From: Actinocorallia herbida
Lineage (GTDB): Bacteria; Actinomycetota; Actinomycetes; Streptosporangiales; Streptosporangiaceae
Assembly (NCBI RefSeq): GCF_003751225.1
Contig: NZ_RJKE01000001.1
Location: 1,240,001-1,304,000 of the forward strand
Reading direction: 5' to 3'
Length of the DNA stretch: 64,000 nucleotides
The first letter of the stretch is position 1, and each line of letters opens with the position of its first letter. Made by a program: the position numbers and the translations under genes. The notes under the pieces were generated by a model. It searched no databases. It was not told the origin of the DNA and was given only the letters and a program-made list of their open reading frames with translations. This document shows positions 1 through 8,752 of the stretch, in pieces.

Positions 1-782
1 GCGTGGCCATCGTCGGCGGGGGCTGGATCGGCCTGGAGGTCGCGGCCGCGGCCCGCACCTACGGCAACGAGGTGACGGTGCTGGAGGCCGAGGCCACCCC
101 GCTGCACGTCCCCCTCGGCCCCGAGGTCGGCGCCCTGTTCGCCGACCTGCACCGGGCGCACGGCGTCGAGATCCGCTGCGGCGAGGGCCTGTTCGCGCTG
201 CGCGGCGAGGGCTCGGTCGACCATGTGACGACCTCGCTCGGCCACGAGATCCCGGCCGACCTCGTCCTCATGGGCGTCGGCGCGGTCCCGGAGGATTCCC
301 TGGCCCGGGCGGCCGGCCTCAAGTGCGAGAACGGCGTCCTGGTCGACTCCTCCCTGCGCACCGACGACCCCGATGTCTACGCCGCCGGCGACGTCGCCTC
401 CGCCTACCACCCCCTCTACCGCCGCCACCTCCGCGTCGAGCACTGGGCGAACGCCCTCAACGCCGGCCCCGCCGCCGCCCGGTCCATGCTGGGCCAGGAC
501 GTCACGTACGACCGGGTCCCCTACTTCTTCTCCGACCAGTACGACCTCGGCATGGAGTTCTCCGGCTACGCGACCCCCGGCGCCTACGACAAGGTCGTCT
601 TCCGCGGCGACCCCGCCTCCGGCGAGTACATCGCCTTCTGGCTCTCCCAGGGAGCCGTGGTCGCCGCCATGAACGCCAACATCTGGGACGTCACCGATCC
701 CCTCCAGTCCCTCATCCGCTCCGGGAAGAAGGTCGAAGAGTCCCGCCTCACCGACCCAGCGGTCCCCCTCGCCGACCTCTGA
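1..782 (+). CDS. FAD-dependent ferredoxin reductase, 3' part
   Basis: Truncated by the window edge; only about 260 C-terminal residues are present. The visible part opens with the second Rossmann motif (VAIVGGGWIGLEVAAAA), which in this family binds NAD(P)H. It then has the FAD-contacting DVYAAGDVAS motif near residue 125 and the C-terminal reductase domain (VEHWANAL, then YFFSDQYDLGMEFSGY). This layout matches pyridine-nucleotide-disulfide oxidoreductases of the ferredoxin/rubredoxin reductase type, which pass electrons from NAD(P)H through FAD to a small iron-sulfur protein, often for a P450 or dioxygenase. The partner is not in the window. Family is confident; the electron acceptor is unknown. 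Confidence 0.9.
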   Translation, partial: VAIVGGGWIGLEVAAAARTYGNEVTVLEAEATPLHVPLGPEVGALFADLHRAHGVEIRCGEGLFALRGEGSVDHVTTSLGHEIPADLVLMGVGAVPEDSLARAAGLKCENGVLVDSSLRTDDPDVYAAGDVASAYHPLYRRHLRVEHWANALNAGPAAARSMLGQDVTYDRVPYFFSDQYDLGMEFSGYATPGAYDKVVFRGDPASGEYIAFWLSQGAVVAAMNANIWDVTDPLQSLIRSGKKVEESRLTDPAVPLADL

Positions 783-1475
783 CCCCGGGTGCCCACGGCC
801 GCCCGCCCGAGGCGCGGCGGCCCGAGCGTCCTTCTGCACCGGGGCCGAGCACGGCCGCCTCAGCGGCCCCGTACCCGGACCCGGGCAGATCGTCGAAGGC
901 CGCCGCGGAGTCGGCGGTGACGAGGGTGCGCACGGCGGTCGGGCGACGACCGGGGCGCGGTCGTGCTCGTTCGCCCACGCCGACGGACACGGCCGGGAGG
1001 GGGTGTCCGGAGAGCAGGCCGCGCGTGGGCCGACCTGGCGTACATCGTGTTCGCCGGGTAGGTCGCCGCTCTGCCGCGTTCAGCGCACCGGAGGCGAGAA
1101 TCAGGCGTCCGGCCACGTCGGCCGCGGCTTCGCTGCCACGCCCTCGCGTGCCGCGGCCGCACCCTGGGCGTGGTCCTCATCCGGCGAGCACCGCGAGCCG
1201 GAGAGGAGCTCCTTGACCAAGCGTCCGGCGGCGGAGATCCCCTTCTCGCCGGGGGCACCACGAACGTCTCGCCTCGCTCCACCGCTGTCGCCACCTGGCG
1301 ACCTTCGGTGCGCTCTCGGGAACACTGATCGGCTTCATGAACCGGATCATCCGACCACCCCGAGGGCTTGCGGCACGTTCCTGCTGGTTCCTGCCGGTGC
1401 GTACCGGTGCGTGCCGGGTGGCCGGGCGGGTAGCGGCTGGGGCGGCTGAGATAGCGAGGTGCGGTCGGGAGGCGG
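783..1475. other. 693-bp stretch without an intact gene
   Basis: No open frame here has convincing actinomycete codon bias or a recognisable fold; the open frames look like GC-driven shadows. The only protein-like trace is a possible decayed Phd-type antitoxin on the minus strand ending at 1338 (separate entry). The stretch lies between the ferredoxin reductase and a small conserved gene and looks like degraded DNA. Confidence 0.6.
1200..1338 (-). pseudogene. possible decayed Phd/YefM-type antitoxin
   Basis: From an ATG at 1338 the minus strand reads MKPISVPESAPKVARW, similar in style to the start of Phd/YefM antitoxins. After a frame change it reads AVERGETFVV, close to the family's usual VxxGExxVVTRxGxPVA stretch, and then GRLVKELL. 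The pieces lie in different frames and no ribosome binding site is visible. I see no intact PIN or Doc toxin next to it. This is a weak, pattern-based call; chance similarity in GC-rich DNA cannot be excluded. Confidence 0.3.
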
Positions 1476-1805
1476 TCAGGGGGCGTCGCGGGAGGAGAGG
1501 CCGGGGGTGGGGGAGAGGACATGGATGATCTTGGTGACGGCGTGGGCGAGGTCGGTGGCCGGGCCGAGGGGGTCGCCCCAGGACCAGTGGAGGAGCCAGC
1601 GGCCGTCGGGGCCGCGCCGGGCGGTGATCCGCTCGTTGAGGAGGGGGCCGCGGGCGCCACCGGGGCCACCGACGAGGCCGGGGTTCGTGATGTGCAGGTA
1701 CGGGGGCTCGCCTCCGTACTCGGGGCGCGTGGTGAGCCCGCTCTGCCGGAGTCCCGCCGCGAGCGCGTCCAGGTGCGCCCGCATCACCGCCGTGCCGCCG
1801 TCCAT
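1476..1805 (-). CDS. small conserved actinomycete protein
   Basis: 109 residues from the ATG at 1805, preceded by a G-rich ribosome binding site; the longer upstream reading lacks coding bias. It contains YLHITNPG in the middle and a W-rich stretch (GRWLLHWSWGDPLGP) followed by a helix (DLAHAVTKIIHVL). No catalytic motif is visible. It is transcribed divergently from the XRE/TPR regulator at 2028 across about 220 bp, an arrangement common for small partner proteins of such regulators in actinomycetes. Function unknown; the partnership is inferred from position only. Confidence 0.7.
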   Translation of the reverse strand: MDGGTAVMRAHLDALAAGLRQSGLTTRPEYGGEPPYLHITNPGLVGGPGGARGPLLNERITARRGPDGRWLLHWSWGDPLGPATDLAHAVTKIIHVLSPTPGLSSRDAP

Positions 1806-1814
1806 GATTCCCCC

Positions 1815-1861
1815 CACTTGAGATCGCTTCCGACGTCCGCTGTCGCGAACCACCTCAAGTG
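1815..1861. repeat. 8-bp inverted repeat in divergent promoter region
   Basis: CACTTGAG at 1815-1822 is repeated inverted as CTCAAGTG at 1854-1861. Centre-to-centre distance is 39 bp. It lies at the start of the 109-residue gene, inside the spacer shared with the XRE/TPR regulator. It could be two half-sites for that regulator or part of a leader fold; there is no independent support. Confidence 0.35.
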
Positions 1862-2027
1862 AACAGGCGACCCCGAACCGTGACGACCCCCATTCCGGCA
1901 CCCGCGCCGCCCGGCCGATGTGCCACTTCGGCACATCCCCGGACGCCCCGCACACCACCGCGCACAATGGGCCCGGGTCGACCACGTGCCGTCATCGCCA
2001 CGGCACCGGACGAGGAGGGGGCACTCC

Positions 2028-3440
2028 ATGACCGAGGCCAGGCGGTGCGGCGGGTGCGGAGTCTCCCTGTCGCGCTACAACCCGGAGCCGGTGTGCGGAG
2101 CGTGCGCGCGGGCACGGCGGTGCTCGGCGGAGCCCTGGGTCTTCGACACCCTGGAGATCCGCGAGGTACTGGCCGGCCTCGATCTCGCCGCGTTGGTGGT
2201 GACGATCCGGGAAGCAACGGGTATGAGTCAGCAGGAACTCGCCGAACTCGTGCCCGGATGGACGCAGACCAAGGTCGGACGGATCGAACGCGGAGAGCGT
2301 GACAGCCTGTTCGACGTGCGCGAGCTTCTCGGGTTCGCCGACGCGATCGGGATGCCCCGGGAAGCGCTTCTTCCGCTCCTGCTCGGTGAACCTTCCGCGA
2401 CCGAGGGGGTACGCGGACGAATGCGGGAGGCGGAGGCCGACGTGGACCGGCGAACTTTCACCAGGAGCACGGCGGTGCTTTCCGCCGGGCTGGTACTCCC
2501 GGGCGCGGCGGTCGCCCCACCGGCGCGCGCCACCGGCGCGCATCTGCGCCACCTCAGAGCAGCGCTCGACGGCCTCTGGGCGAAGGACCGGATGGTCGGC
2601 GGAGGAGGGCTGCTGCACCAGGCCGTCGCACTCTTCGTACGGTGCCGCGCGATGCTCGATGACAGCGACTATTCCGAGCAGGTCGGTCGCGGACTGCTCT
2701 CACTCTGCGCGGAACTCGGGAACTGCGCGGGCTTCCTCGCCTTCGATGCGGGCGACCACCAATTGGCGCGCCGATTGTTCAGCGAGGCCGCTCTCATGGC
2801 CGAGAGCTCCGATGACGGGATGGTCACCGCGCAGGTCTATGCCTCGATGGCGCTTCACTCCATCCACCTCTGTCGCAAGACTCACGAGCGTGGTCACGCA
2901 CGAGAAGCACTCCGTCTCCTCGACCGTGCCGGAACCTCCGCCCGCCATGTGCCGTCCGCGAAACTGCACGCCCTGATCGAGGTGCGCAGGGCACCGGCTG
3001 CGGCGCTCCTCGGCGATACAGACCGGGCAGTGAGGTCGATCGGGAAGGCACGCGACGAACTCGAACGCGACACCCACTACGCCGAACCGGAATGCCTTGG
3101 GTTCGTGACGCACGCAGAGATCACCGGCTTCGAGGCCGGTGCGTTCCGGGACCTTGGCAAGGTCGGTCCAGCGGTGCGGTGCTACGAGCATGTCCTTGCG
3201 GACCCGACGCTCCATGACCGGAATCGAGCCAACTATGTGGCCGGGCTCGCGGACGTGCTGCATGAAGCCGGGGATACGGGCTCCGCCCACGATTTCGCGC
3301 TCACGGTACTGCCCGCGCTGGAGGGAGGGATCTCCTCGAAAAGAACGCTGGACCGACTCGCGAACCTGCGCGCCGCGACCACCGACGAGGAACTCGCCGC
3401 CCGGTTCGACGCCCTTTCCGTAGCCTTCCGCACTGGGTAA
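2028..3440 (+). CDS. XRE-family regulator with TPR-like C-terminal domain
   Basis: 470 residues; the ATG at 2028 follows a strong GAGGAGGGG ribosome binding site, so the in-frame upstream extension is rejected. The N-terminus has four cysteines in CxxC pairs (RCGGCGVSL, CGACARARRC), possibly a small zinc ribbon. A helix-turn-helix follows at about residues 45-105 (GMSQQELAELVPGWTQTKVGRIERGE), then an all-alpha TPR-like region with the recurring pattern AGFLAFDAGDHQLARRLFSEA. This is the actinomycete HTH-TPR architecture, usually a transcriptional regulator sensing a ligand or peptide through the TPR part. A decayed paralog lies at 4081-4500. Confidence 0.88.
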   Translation: MTEARRCGGCGVSLSRYNPEPVCGACARARRCSAEPWVFDTLEIREVLAGLDLAALVVTIREATGMSQQELAELVPGWTQTKVGRIERGERDSLFDVRELLGFADAIGMPREALLPLLLGEPSATEGVRGRMREAEADVDRRTFTRSTAVLSAGLVLPGAAVAPPARATGAHLRHLRAALDGLWAKDRMVGGGGLLHQAVALFVRCRAMLDDSDYSEQVGRGLLSLCAELGNCAGFLAFDAGDHQLARRLFSEAALMAESSDDGMVTAQVYASMALHSIHLCRKTHERGHAREALRLLDRAGTSARHVPSAKLHALIEVRRAPAAALLGDTDRAVRSIGKARDELERDTHYAEPECLGFVTHAEITGFEAGAFRDLGKVGPAVRCYEHVLADPTLHDRNRANYVAGLADVLHEAGDTGSAHDFALTVLPALEGGISSKRTLDRLANLRAATTDEELAARFDALSVAFRTG

Positions 3441-3444
3441 CGTC

Positions 3445-4038
3445 GTGAGCATGAGCAGCGACTTTCCGCTTGAGTTCCGGCGCTTCGACGTGATCGGTGC
3501 CCGGGAGCTTCGGGAGACCGTGCGTCTCATCCATGACGACGCCTACGCCGAGGCGATGGAGATCGGCGGGGAGTTCTCCTCGACCGAGGCATTCATGACG
3601 CGATTCGATGCCTACGTGTCGCGTTCTGACAGTCGTTTTGAGCTGGTCGTCGGATATGTGGGCGGGGAGCCCGTGGGGCAGACCTGGGGCTGGCCCCTGG
3701 GACCGGCTTCGCTCTGGTGGGACGGGCTGCTGGACGAGGTGGAGTCCGGATTCAAGGACGAGGACGGGACGCGCACTTTCGCGTTGAGCGAGATCATGGT
3801 GAGGCGGGCCTGGACGGGCCGGGGCATCGCGCACACCCTGCATGACGAACTCCTGCGCGGGCGGACCGAGCGTCGGGCAACGCTCCTGGTGGATCCCGCC
3901 AACCCGACGGACGCCTACGCCGCCTACCTGAAGTGGGGCTGGCACAAGGTGTCGCGCCTCCGGCCCTCCTGGCCCTCCGCACCCACCTACGACGTCCTCA
4001 TGCTCGACCTCCCGCTCAGGACGTCCCGCGCCTCGTAA
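3445..4038 (+). CDS. GNAT-family N-acetyltransferase
   Basis: 197 residues from GTG 3445, or 195 from ATG 3451; it begins 4 bp after the XRE/TPR regulator and is probably co-transcribed with it. The segment ALSEIMVRRAWTGRGIAHTLHDELL has the acetyl-CoA pyrophosphate-binding pattern of GNAT motif A (R-x-x-G-x-G/A). It is followed by LLVDPANPTDAYAAYLKWGW, the motif B region with its typical NxxAxxxYxKxGW. The acceptor substrate cannot be read from sequence. Linkage to the regulator could reflect resistance or modification, but that is inference. Confidence 0.85.
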   Translation: MSMSSDFPLEFRRFDVIGARELRETVRLIHDDAYAEAMEIGGEFSSTEAFMTRFDAYVSRSDSRFELVVGYVGGEPVGQTWGWPLGPASLWWDGLLDEVESGFKDEDGTRTFALSEIMVRRAWTGRGIAHTLHDELLRGRTERRATLLVDPANPTDAYAAYLKWGWHKVSRLRPSWPSAPTYDVLMLDLPLRTSRAS

Positions 4039-4080
4039 CGCACTCGACGGGCCTCGGGGGCGCTGACGCGAGGAGTCGAA

Positions 4081-4500
4081 ATGGGCGAGGGGGACATCGG
4101 CCGCAGGGCGTTCACCGGCAACTCGCTCATCGCGTCGGCGGGGTTCGTGGTGCCGGGCCGGTGCGGCACGGGGTCGGGCTGTTTCGGCAGGCGTGGGCGG
4201 TGCCGGACACAGGGGACCGTACCGGCAGGATCGTTCGGACCTTGCCGGCGCCGTCCGCCGAGACGGCGATCGTGGCCGGGTTCGCCGCGTGTGACGCGGC
4301 TGCTCAGGGCGCCGCGCGTCGGCTGTTCGGGGAGGGCGCGCTTCTCGCGGAGACCTCGGGGACGCAAGGCTCCGCTCGGCGACGCCGACTTGGTCCGACG
4401 GACGATCCGTGCCGCCAGGAGCGCCCTCGCCCGGCCCGCCGACGACGAGGGGTTCAGTGCCCGTTTCGATGCCCTGGCCAGGGCGCTTCGGTCCGCCTGA
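4081..4500 (+). pseudogene. remnant of a second XRE/TPR regulator
   Basis: Three short stretches match the regulator at 2028-3440 in order but in alternating frames. IGRRAFTGNSLIASAGFVVPG (about 4096-4158) corresponds to its VDRRTFTRSTAVLSAGLVLPG. AGFAACDAAAQGAARRLFGE (about 4270-4330, other frame) corresponds to AGFLAFDAGDHQLARRLFSE. DDEGFSARFDALARALRSA at the end corresponds to TDEELAARFDALSVAFRTG. The DNA-binding domain and most of the TPR region are missing. This is a paralog that lost its centre by deletion and frameshift. Confidence 0.75.
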
Positions 4501-6561
4501 TCAGGTCGTTCGCCAGGCGATGACCTCGGTGACGTCGGCGGAGACCAGGGTGCGGCCGTCGGCGGAGAAGGCGACGGTGAGGACGTCCTCCTTGTGTTCC
4601 TCCAGGGAGTCGAGTTGTTCTCGGGTCTCGGTGTTCCAGAGGCGGACGGTGTCGTCGACCGATCCCGAGGCCAGGACGGGGAGGGTGGGGTGGAAGGAGA
4701 GGGTCTGGGCGCCGTAGGCGTGGCCGGAGAGGGAGCCGATGAGGGAGCGGTCGGCGACGTGCCACAGGCGGATCGGTTCGGCGCGGGGCTCGTCCGCGAC
4801 GTTCTCGTCGCTGCCGAGCCAGGTGCCGCCCGCGAGCGTCGCCCCGTCGGGGCTGAACGCCAGTGCCGTCGGGATGCCGGTGAAGCCGGTGAAGGTCTTC
4901 ACGCGCTTGCCCGTCTTCAGGTCGAAGAGGCGGACGCCACTGTGCTGGCCGCCGGCGGCCAGCCACCTGCCGTCCGGGCTGAGGGCCAGGGCGTCCGCGG
5001 GGCGCTTCAGTTTCGGCAGGGACCACAGCCTTCTGCCCGCCGTCAGAGACCACACCACCAGTTGGCCGCCCGCGTAGCCGATCGCGGCCGTCTTCTGGTC
5101 CTGGCTGACGGCGAGCCGGTGGGCGAAGTCCTTTGTGGTGTTCGGCGCGACGGCGGTGGACGTCCCCGAGGCGGGGTCCCAGAGCTGGACGGGGGCGGCG
5201 CCCGGTACCGCGCTCGTCATATCGATGAGCGCGGTCAGCAGGCCATCGGGGGTGAACCGCATGCTCTCCACGATCTGGTCCAGCCGTGGAGGGTCGTTCG
5301 GCGATTCCTGCCCGGCCGCCACGTCCCAGAAGCCGAGCAGTCCGCTGTCGGTGCCGTAGGCGAGGGTCCCGCCGTCGGGGCTGAAGGCGATGGAGAGCAG
5401 GGAGCCTTCCAGATGCGGTCCCCGCGCCGCCTTCCGGGTTTCGAGATTCCACAGCTCGAGCCACCCGCCGCTCTCGACGGCGAGGGTGCCGCCGTCGGGT
5501 GAGAGCGCGAAGGTCCCGTTGCCCTTGACCTGCTTGAAGTTCAGGATCGGCTGGAAATCGAGCGCGCCCGGATCGGCGGCCTTGCTCGGGGCGGCTCCGG
5601 CGCGGTCGGGCTTCCGGTCGGGGAGCAGGGCCGAGGCGAAGTACGCGCCTGGCGCGGCGATCGCGAGGGCGCCCGCGCCGAGGAGCAGGCCGCGGCGGGA
5701 GACCCGGCGCGGTGCGCCGGGGAGCGTCGCCTCGCCGAGAGGTTCCGCGAAGGTCGTGCCTTCGAGCAGGGCGCGGACCCGGGGTGCGGTCGGCCGTGCG
5801 GCGGTGTTCTTGGTGAGGAGTTCGCGCAGTACGGGGTCGAGGCGGCCCGCGCGCCGGGGCGGGGTCGGCTCGCCGTAGGCGATCGCGAGGAAGAGGGCGC
5901 TGACGGCCGCGGCGTTGAAGGGCGGGTGGCCCTCGACGAGGTGGTAAAGGGTCGCGCCCAGGGACCACAGGTCGCTGGCCGCGGTGACGTCCCCGGCCGC
6001 GACCTGCTCGGGCGACATGTACGACGGGGTGCCGAGGTGGGCGCCGGTCTGGGTGAGGGCCTCGTCGCCCTCGATGGCGGCGATGCCGAAGTCGGTGAGG
6101 ACGGCCCGGCCGTCGGCGAGCAGCAGGATGTTGGCGGGCTTGACGTCCCGGTGCACGACCCCGGCGGCGTGCGCGGCCTCCAGCGCCGACAGCACGGCGA
6201 GCCCGATCCGCGCGGCCCGTTCCGGCTCCATCGGCCCCTCGGCCGCGCACACGTCGGCCAGCGAGCGCCCGATGACGAACTCCATGACGATCCACGGCAT
6301 GCCCTCGCCGTCGACGACCAGGTCGTGCACGGTGACGATGCCCGGATGGTGGTCGAGCAGCGCGGCCGCCCGTGCCTCCCGCTCGACCCGCCGCAGCCAC
6401 ACGTCCCGGCGCGGCCCCTCGGGCGCGAGCAGCTGCTTGACGGCGACGTCCCGCCCGAGAACCTCGTCCCACGCCTTCCAAACGACGCCCATGCCGCCCC
6501 GTCCGAGCTCGGCTCCCAGCCGGTACCGCCCGCCGACGACTTCCCCCACACCGATAGCCAC
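4501..6561 (-). CDS. Ser/Thr protein kinase with C-terminal WD40 propeller
   Basis: 686 residues. A Hanks-type kinase domain occupies about residues 12-270: glycine loop LGRGGMGVVWKAW, lysine 42 in VAVKQLL, catalytic HRDVKPANILL, DFGIAAIEGDE and the activation/APE region GTPSYMSPEQ are all present, so it should be active. A hydrophobic segment near residue 300 (RRGLLLGAGALAIAAPGAY) predicts one membrane crossing with the kinase inside. The rest is a WD40 propeller with repeated LALSPDGRWLAAG / LSFHPTLPVLASGS blades, expected outside the membrane. Such receptors are common in actinomycetes; the ligand is unknown. Single-gene unit. Confidence 0.95.
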   Translation of the reverse strand: MAIGVGEVVGGRYRLGAELGRGGMGVVWKAWDEVLGRDVAVKQLLAPEGPRRDVWLRRVEREARAAALLDHHPGIVTVHDLVVDGEGMPWIVMEFVIGRSLADVCAAEGPMEPERAARIGLAVLSALEAAHAAGVVHRDVKPANILLLADGRAVLTDFGIAAIEGDEALTQTGAHLGTPSYMSPEQVAAGDVTAASDLWSLGATLYHLVEGHPPFNAAAVSALFLAIAYGEPTPPRRAGRLDPVLRELLTKNTAARPTAPRVRALLEGTTFAEPLGEATLPGAPRRVSRRGLLLGAGALAIAAPGAYFASALLPDRKPDRAGAAPSKAADPGALDFQPILNFKQVKGNGTFALSPDGGTLAVESGGWLELWNLETRKAARGPHLEGSLLSIAFSPDGGTLAYGTDSGLLGFWDVAAGQESPNDPPRLDQIVESMRFTPDGLLTALIDMTSAVPGAAPVQLWDPASGTSTAVAPNTTKDFAHRLAVSQDQKTAAIGYAGGQLVVWSLTAGRRLWSLPKLKRPADALALSPDGRWLAAGGQHSGVRLFDLKTGKRVKTFTGFTGIPTALAFSPDGATLAGGTWLGSDENVADEPRAEPIRLWHVADRSLIGSLSGHAYGAQTLSFHPTLPVLASGSVDDTVRLWNTETREQLDSLEEHKEDVLTVAFSADGRTLVSADVTEVIAWRTT

Positions 6562-6642
6562 CCGAGAACCTTAGAACCCGGGAACCGCACTGATCGCCCT
6601 TCCAGGCGATCTTTCCGACAGAGCCCCCGATCCCACCGGTGA

Positions 6643-7674
6643 CTAGTCGAGCAGCGCGAACGACAGGTGCGCGGACAGGGCGCGGAGGAAGTCGGCCGCG
6701 TCGAAGATCGCCCCGGCGGAGGCGACCCCGGTCGTCCTGGTCCGGCCGGTGAGAACGCGGTGGACGGCCTCCACCGCGAGCGGCGCGCTGACCGCGTAGA
6801 TGTCCCGGCCGCCCGCCGTGGCACGCCGCTCCGCGCCGCCGGACCGCACGACGACGTCGACGAGGAACGTCTGCTCCGAGCGCCCCCGCCCGTCGGCCGC
6901 CGTCGGCTCCGGGGTGTCCGGCGCGGACAGGTCCCGGACCGCCTCGGCCGTCATGTACGAGCGCACCTCGGGGACCGCGAGGTGGCTGGGGATCGTGACG
7001 ACGTCGGCCATGCTGAACTCCCCGATGACGGGCCGGACGCCCATCGGCTCGGGGAACGCCCACTTCGAGGACGGCGGCGCGTCGTCGTGGTACGTCAATT
7101 CGCCGCCGGTGAAACGGACCCGCCGGCCGTCCCGCCGCTCCCGGGAGACCGCGCCCGCGGCGCGCGTCCCCGCGGTGGGGTGCCAGCCGCTCAGCCCGTA
7201 GGCGACGCGCACCTCGTCGGCGGCCGTCCAGTCGCCCATCGCGGCGGTGGCCAGCAGGTCGCCGAGACCGCCGAAGAAGGCCATCGCGGGGACGACGACG
7301 GCCCCGGCCGCACGGGCGCGCTCGGCGAAATGCCGGAACGTGTCGGCGTTCGCCTCGATCTCGGCGGCCACGTCCACGTACGGGACGCCCGCGCGCAGCG
7401 CCGCCCCGATCACCGGCGCGGCCGTCGCGGCGAAGGGCCCGGCGCAGTTGATCACCGCCGCCGTGCCGGCCAGTGCCCGGTCGAGCGCCGCCGCGTCGTC
7501 CACGGACGCGGCCCGGACCTCCAGCCCCGGAAAGTCCGCCGCCAGCGCCGCGAGCTTCCCGGCGTCCCGCCCGGAGAGCACCGGCACGAACCCGCGCTCC
7601 CGCAGCTCCGCCACCACGAACCGCCCGGTATGCCCGTACGCCCCGAACACCGCGACCCTCTGCCCCGATCCCAC
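6643..7674 (-). CDS. saccharopine dehydrogenase-like NAD(P)-binding protein
   Basis: 343 residues from GTG 7674, which sits behind a GGGGGA box; the longer open frame upstream overlaps the divergent gene and is rejected. The N-terminus is a Rossmann fold (RVAVFGAYGHTGRFVVAELRER) followed by VLSGRDAGKL and VINCAGPFAATAAPVIGAAL, the hallmark of the saccharopine dehydrogenase-like / trans-acting enoyl reductase group. These proteins reduce or isomerise diverse substrates, so no specific reaction is assigned. It is divergent from a GlxA-type regulator with 100 bp between starts, suggesting that regulator controls it. Confidence 0.85.
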   Translation of the reverse strand: MGSGQRVAVFGAYGHTGRFVVAELRERGFVPVLSGRDAGKLAALAADFPGLEVRAASVDDAAALDRALAGTAAVINCAGPFAATAAPVIGAALRAGVPYVDVAAEIEANADTFRHFAERARAAGAVVVPAMAFFGGLGDLLATAAMGDWTAADEVRVAYGLSGWHPTAGTRAAGAVSRERRDGRRVRFTGGELTYHDDAPPSSKWAFPEPMGVRPVIGEFSMADVVTIPSHLAVPEVRSYMTAEAVRDLSAPDTPEPTAADGRGRSEQTFLVDVVVRSGGAERRATAGGRDIYAVSAPLAVEAVHRVLTGRTRTTGVASAGAIFDAADFLRALSAHLSFALLD

Positions 7675-7774
7675 GATTCCCCCAAAGCGCTCGTCCACTT
7701 CCCTCCGCAGATCATCGCGCCGACCCCCGTCCCGCACGAGCGTCCGGAACGCCGTCCCCCGTACAATTCCGGCC

Positions 7775-8743
7775 ATGCACACGGTCGCGGTCACCGTCGC
7801 CGACGGGATGCTGCACTTCGAACTCGCGGTGGCCTTCGAGGTGTTCGGCACCCCGCCTACCGGCATGGCCGACCCCTGGTACCGGCTCGTCGGCTGCGGC
7901 ACGGGCGCCGTCCGGGCGGGCAGGTTCCGGCTGGAGCCCGACCACGGATTCGACCGGCTGCCGAGCGCCGACACGGTGATCGTCCCGGCGTGGGCCGACA
8001 TCGACGCGGACCCGCCCCGCGACCTCGTCGCCGCGGTGCGCGCGGCGCACCGGGCGGGCGCGCGCGTGGCGGCACTGTGCACCGGCGCGTTCGTGCTGGC
8101 CGCAGCGGGCCTGCTCGACGGCCGGCGTGCGACCACGCACTGGGCGCACACCGAGGCGCTGGCCACCCGCTTTCCCCGGGTGGAGGTCGATCCGGACGTG
8201 CTCTACGTGGACGACGGCAGCGTGCTCACCTCCGCGGGCAAGGCCGCCGCGATGGACCTGTGCCTGCACCTCGTCCGCCTCGACCACGGTTCCGCGGTCG
8301 CGAACGCGGTCGCGCGCCGCCTGGTCGTGCCGCCGCACCGGGCGGGCGGCCAGGCCCAGTTCGTCACCTCGCCGGTGCCCGCGCGGGACGACCACCCGCT
8401 CGCGGAGCTGCTCCCGTGGGCGATCGAACGGCTGGACCACCCGCTGACCGTGGCGGACCTGGCCCGCAGGGCCGCCATGAGCCCGCGCAACCTGGGCCGC
8501 CACTTCAGGTCGGCGACCGGCACCACCCCGCTGCAATGGCTGCTGACCCAGCGGATCCGCCGCGCCCAGGAACTGCTGGAGACGACCGGCGACAGCGTCG
8601 AGGCGATCGCGGCGGCCACCGGCATGGGCACCGGCACGACCCTGCGCCGGCACTTCAACCGCACGGTCGGCGTCCCACCTGACGCCTACCGCCGCACTTT
8701 CCGCACCGCGCCCACCCTCGGGCCGCTGGGCGGAGAGCGCTGA
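7775..8743 (+). CDS. GlxA-family AraC-type transcriptional regulator
   Basis: 322 residues from ATG 7775. The N-terminal half is a DJ-1/PfpI-like domain: AALCTGAFVLAAAGLLDGRRATTHW carries the nucleophile-elbow cysteine region, and VDDGSVLTSAGKAAAMDLCLHLV is the conserved segment of GATase1-like AraC regulators. The C-terminal third has the two AraC helix-turn-helix motifs (VADLARRAAMSPRNLGRHF; SVEAIAAATGMGTGTTLRRHF). The family regulates catabolic or stress genes in response to small metabolites. The divergent dehydrogenase-like gene at 6643 is the natural target. Confidence 0.93.
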   Translation: MHTVAVTVADGMLHFELAVAFEVFGTPPTGMADPWYRLVGCGTGAVRAGRFRLEPDHGFDRLPSADTVIVPAWADIDADPPRDLVAAVRAAHRAGARVAALCTGAFVLAAAGLLDGRRATTHWAHTEALATRFPRVEVDPDVLYVDDGSVLTSAGKAAAMDLCLHLVRLDHGSAVANAVARRLVVPPHRAGGQAQFVTSPVPARDDHPLAELLPWAIERLDHPLTVADLARRAAMSPRNLGRHFRSATGTTPLQWLLTQRIRRAQELLETTGDSVEAIAAATGMGTGTTLRRHFNRTVGVPPDAYRRTFRTAPTLGPLGGER

Positions 8744-8752
8744 ACGCCGGGA

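Noticed and set aside
4454-7063. 869-codon minus-strand frame overlapping the Ser/Thr kinase
   Set aside because: Arg/Gly/Pro low-complexity translation in a different frame from the clear kinase.
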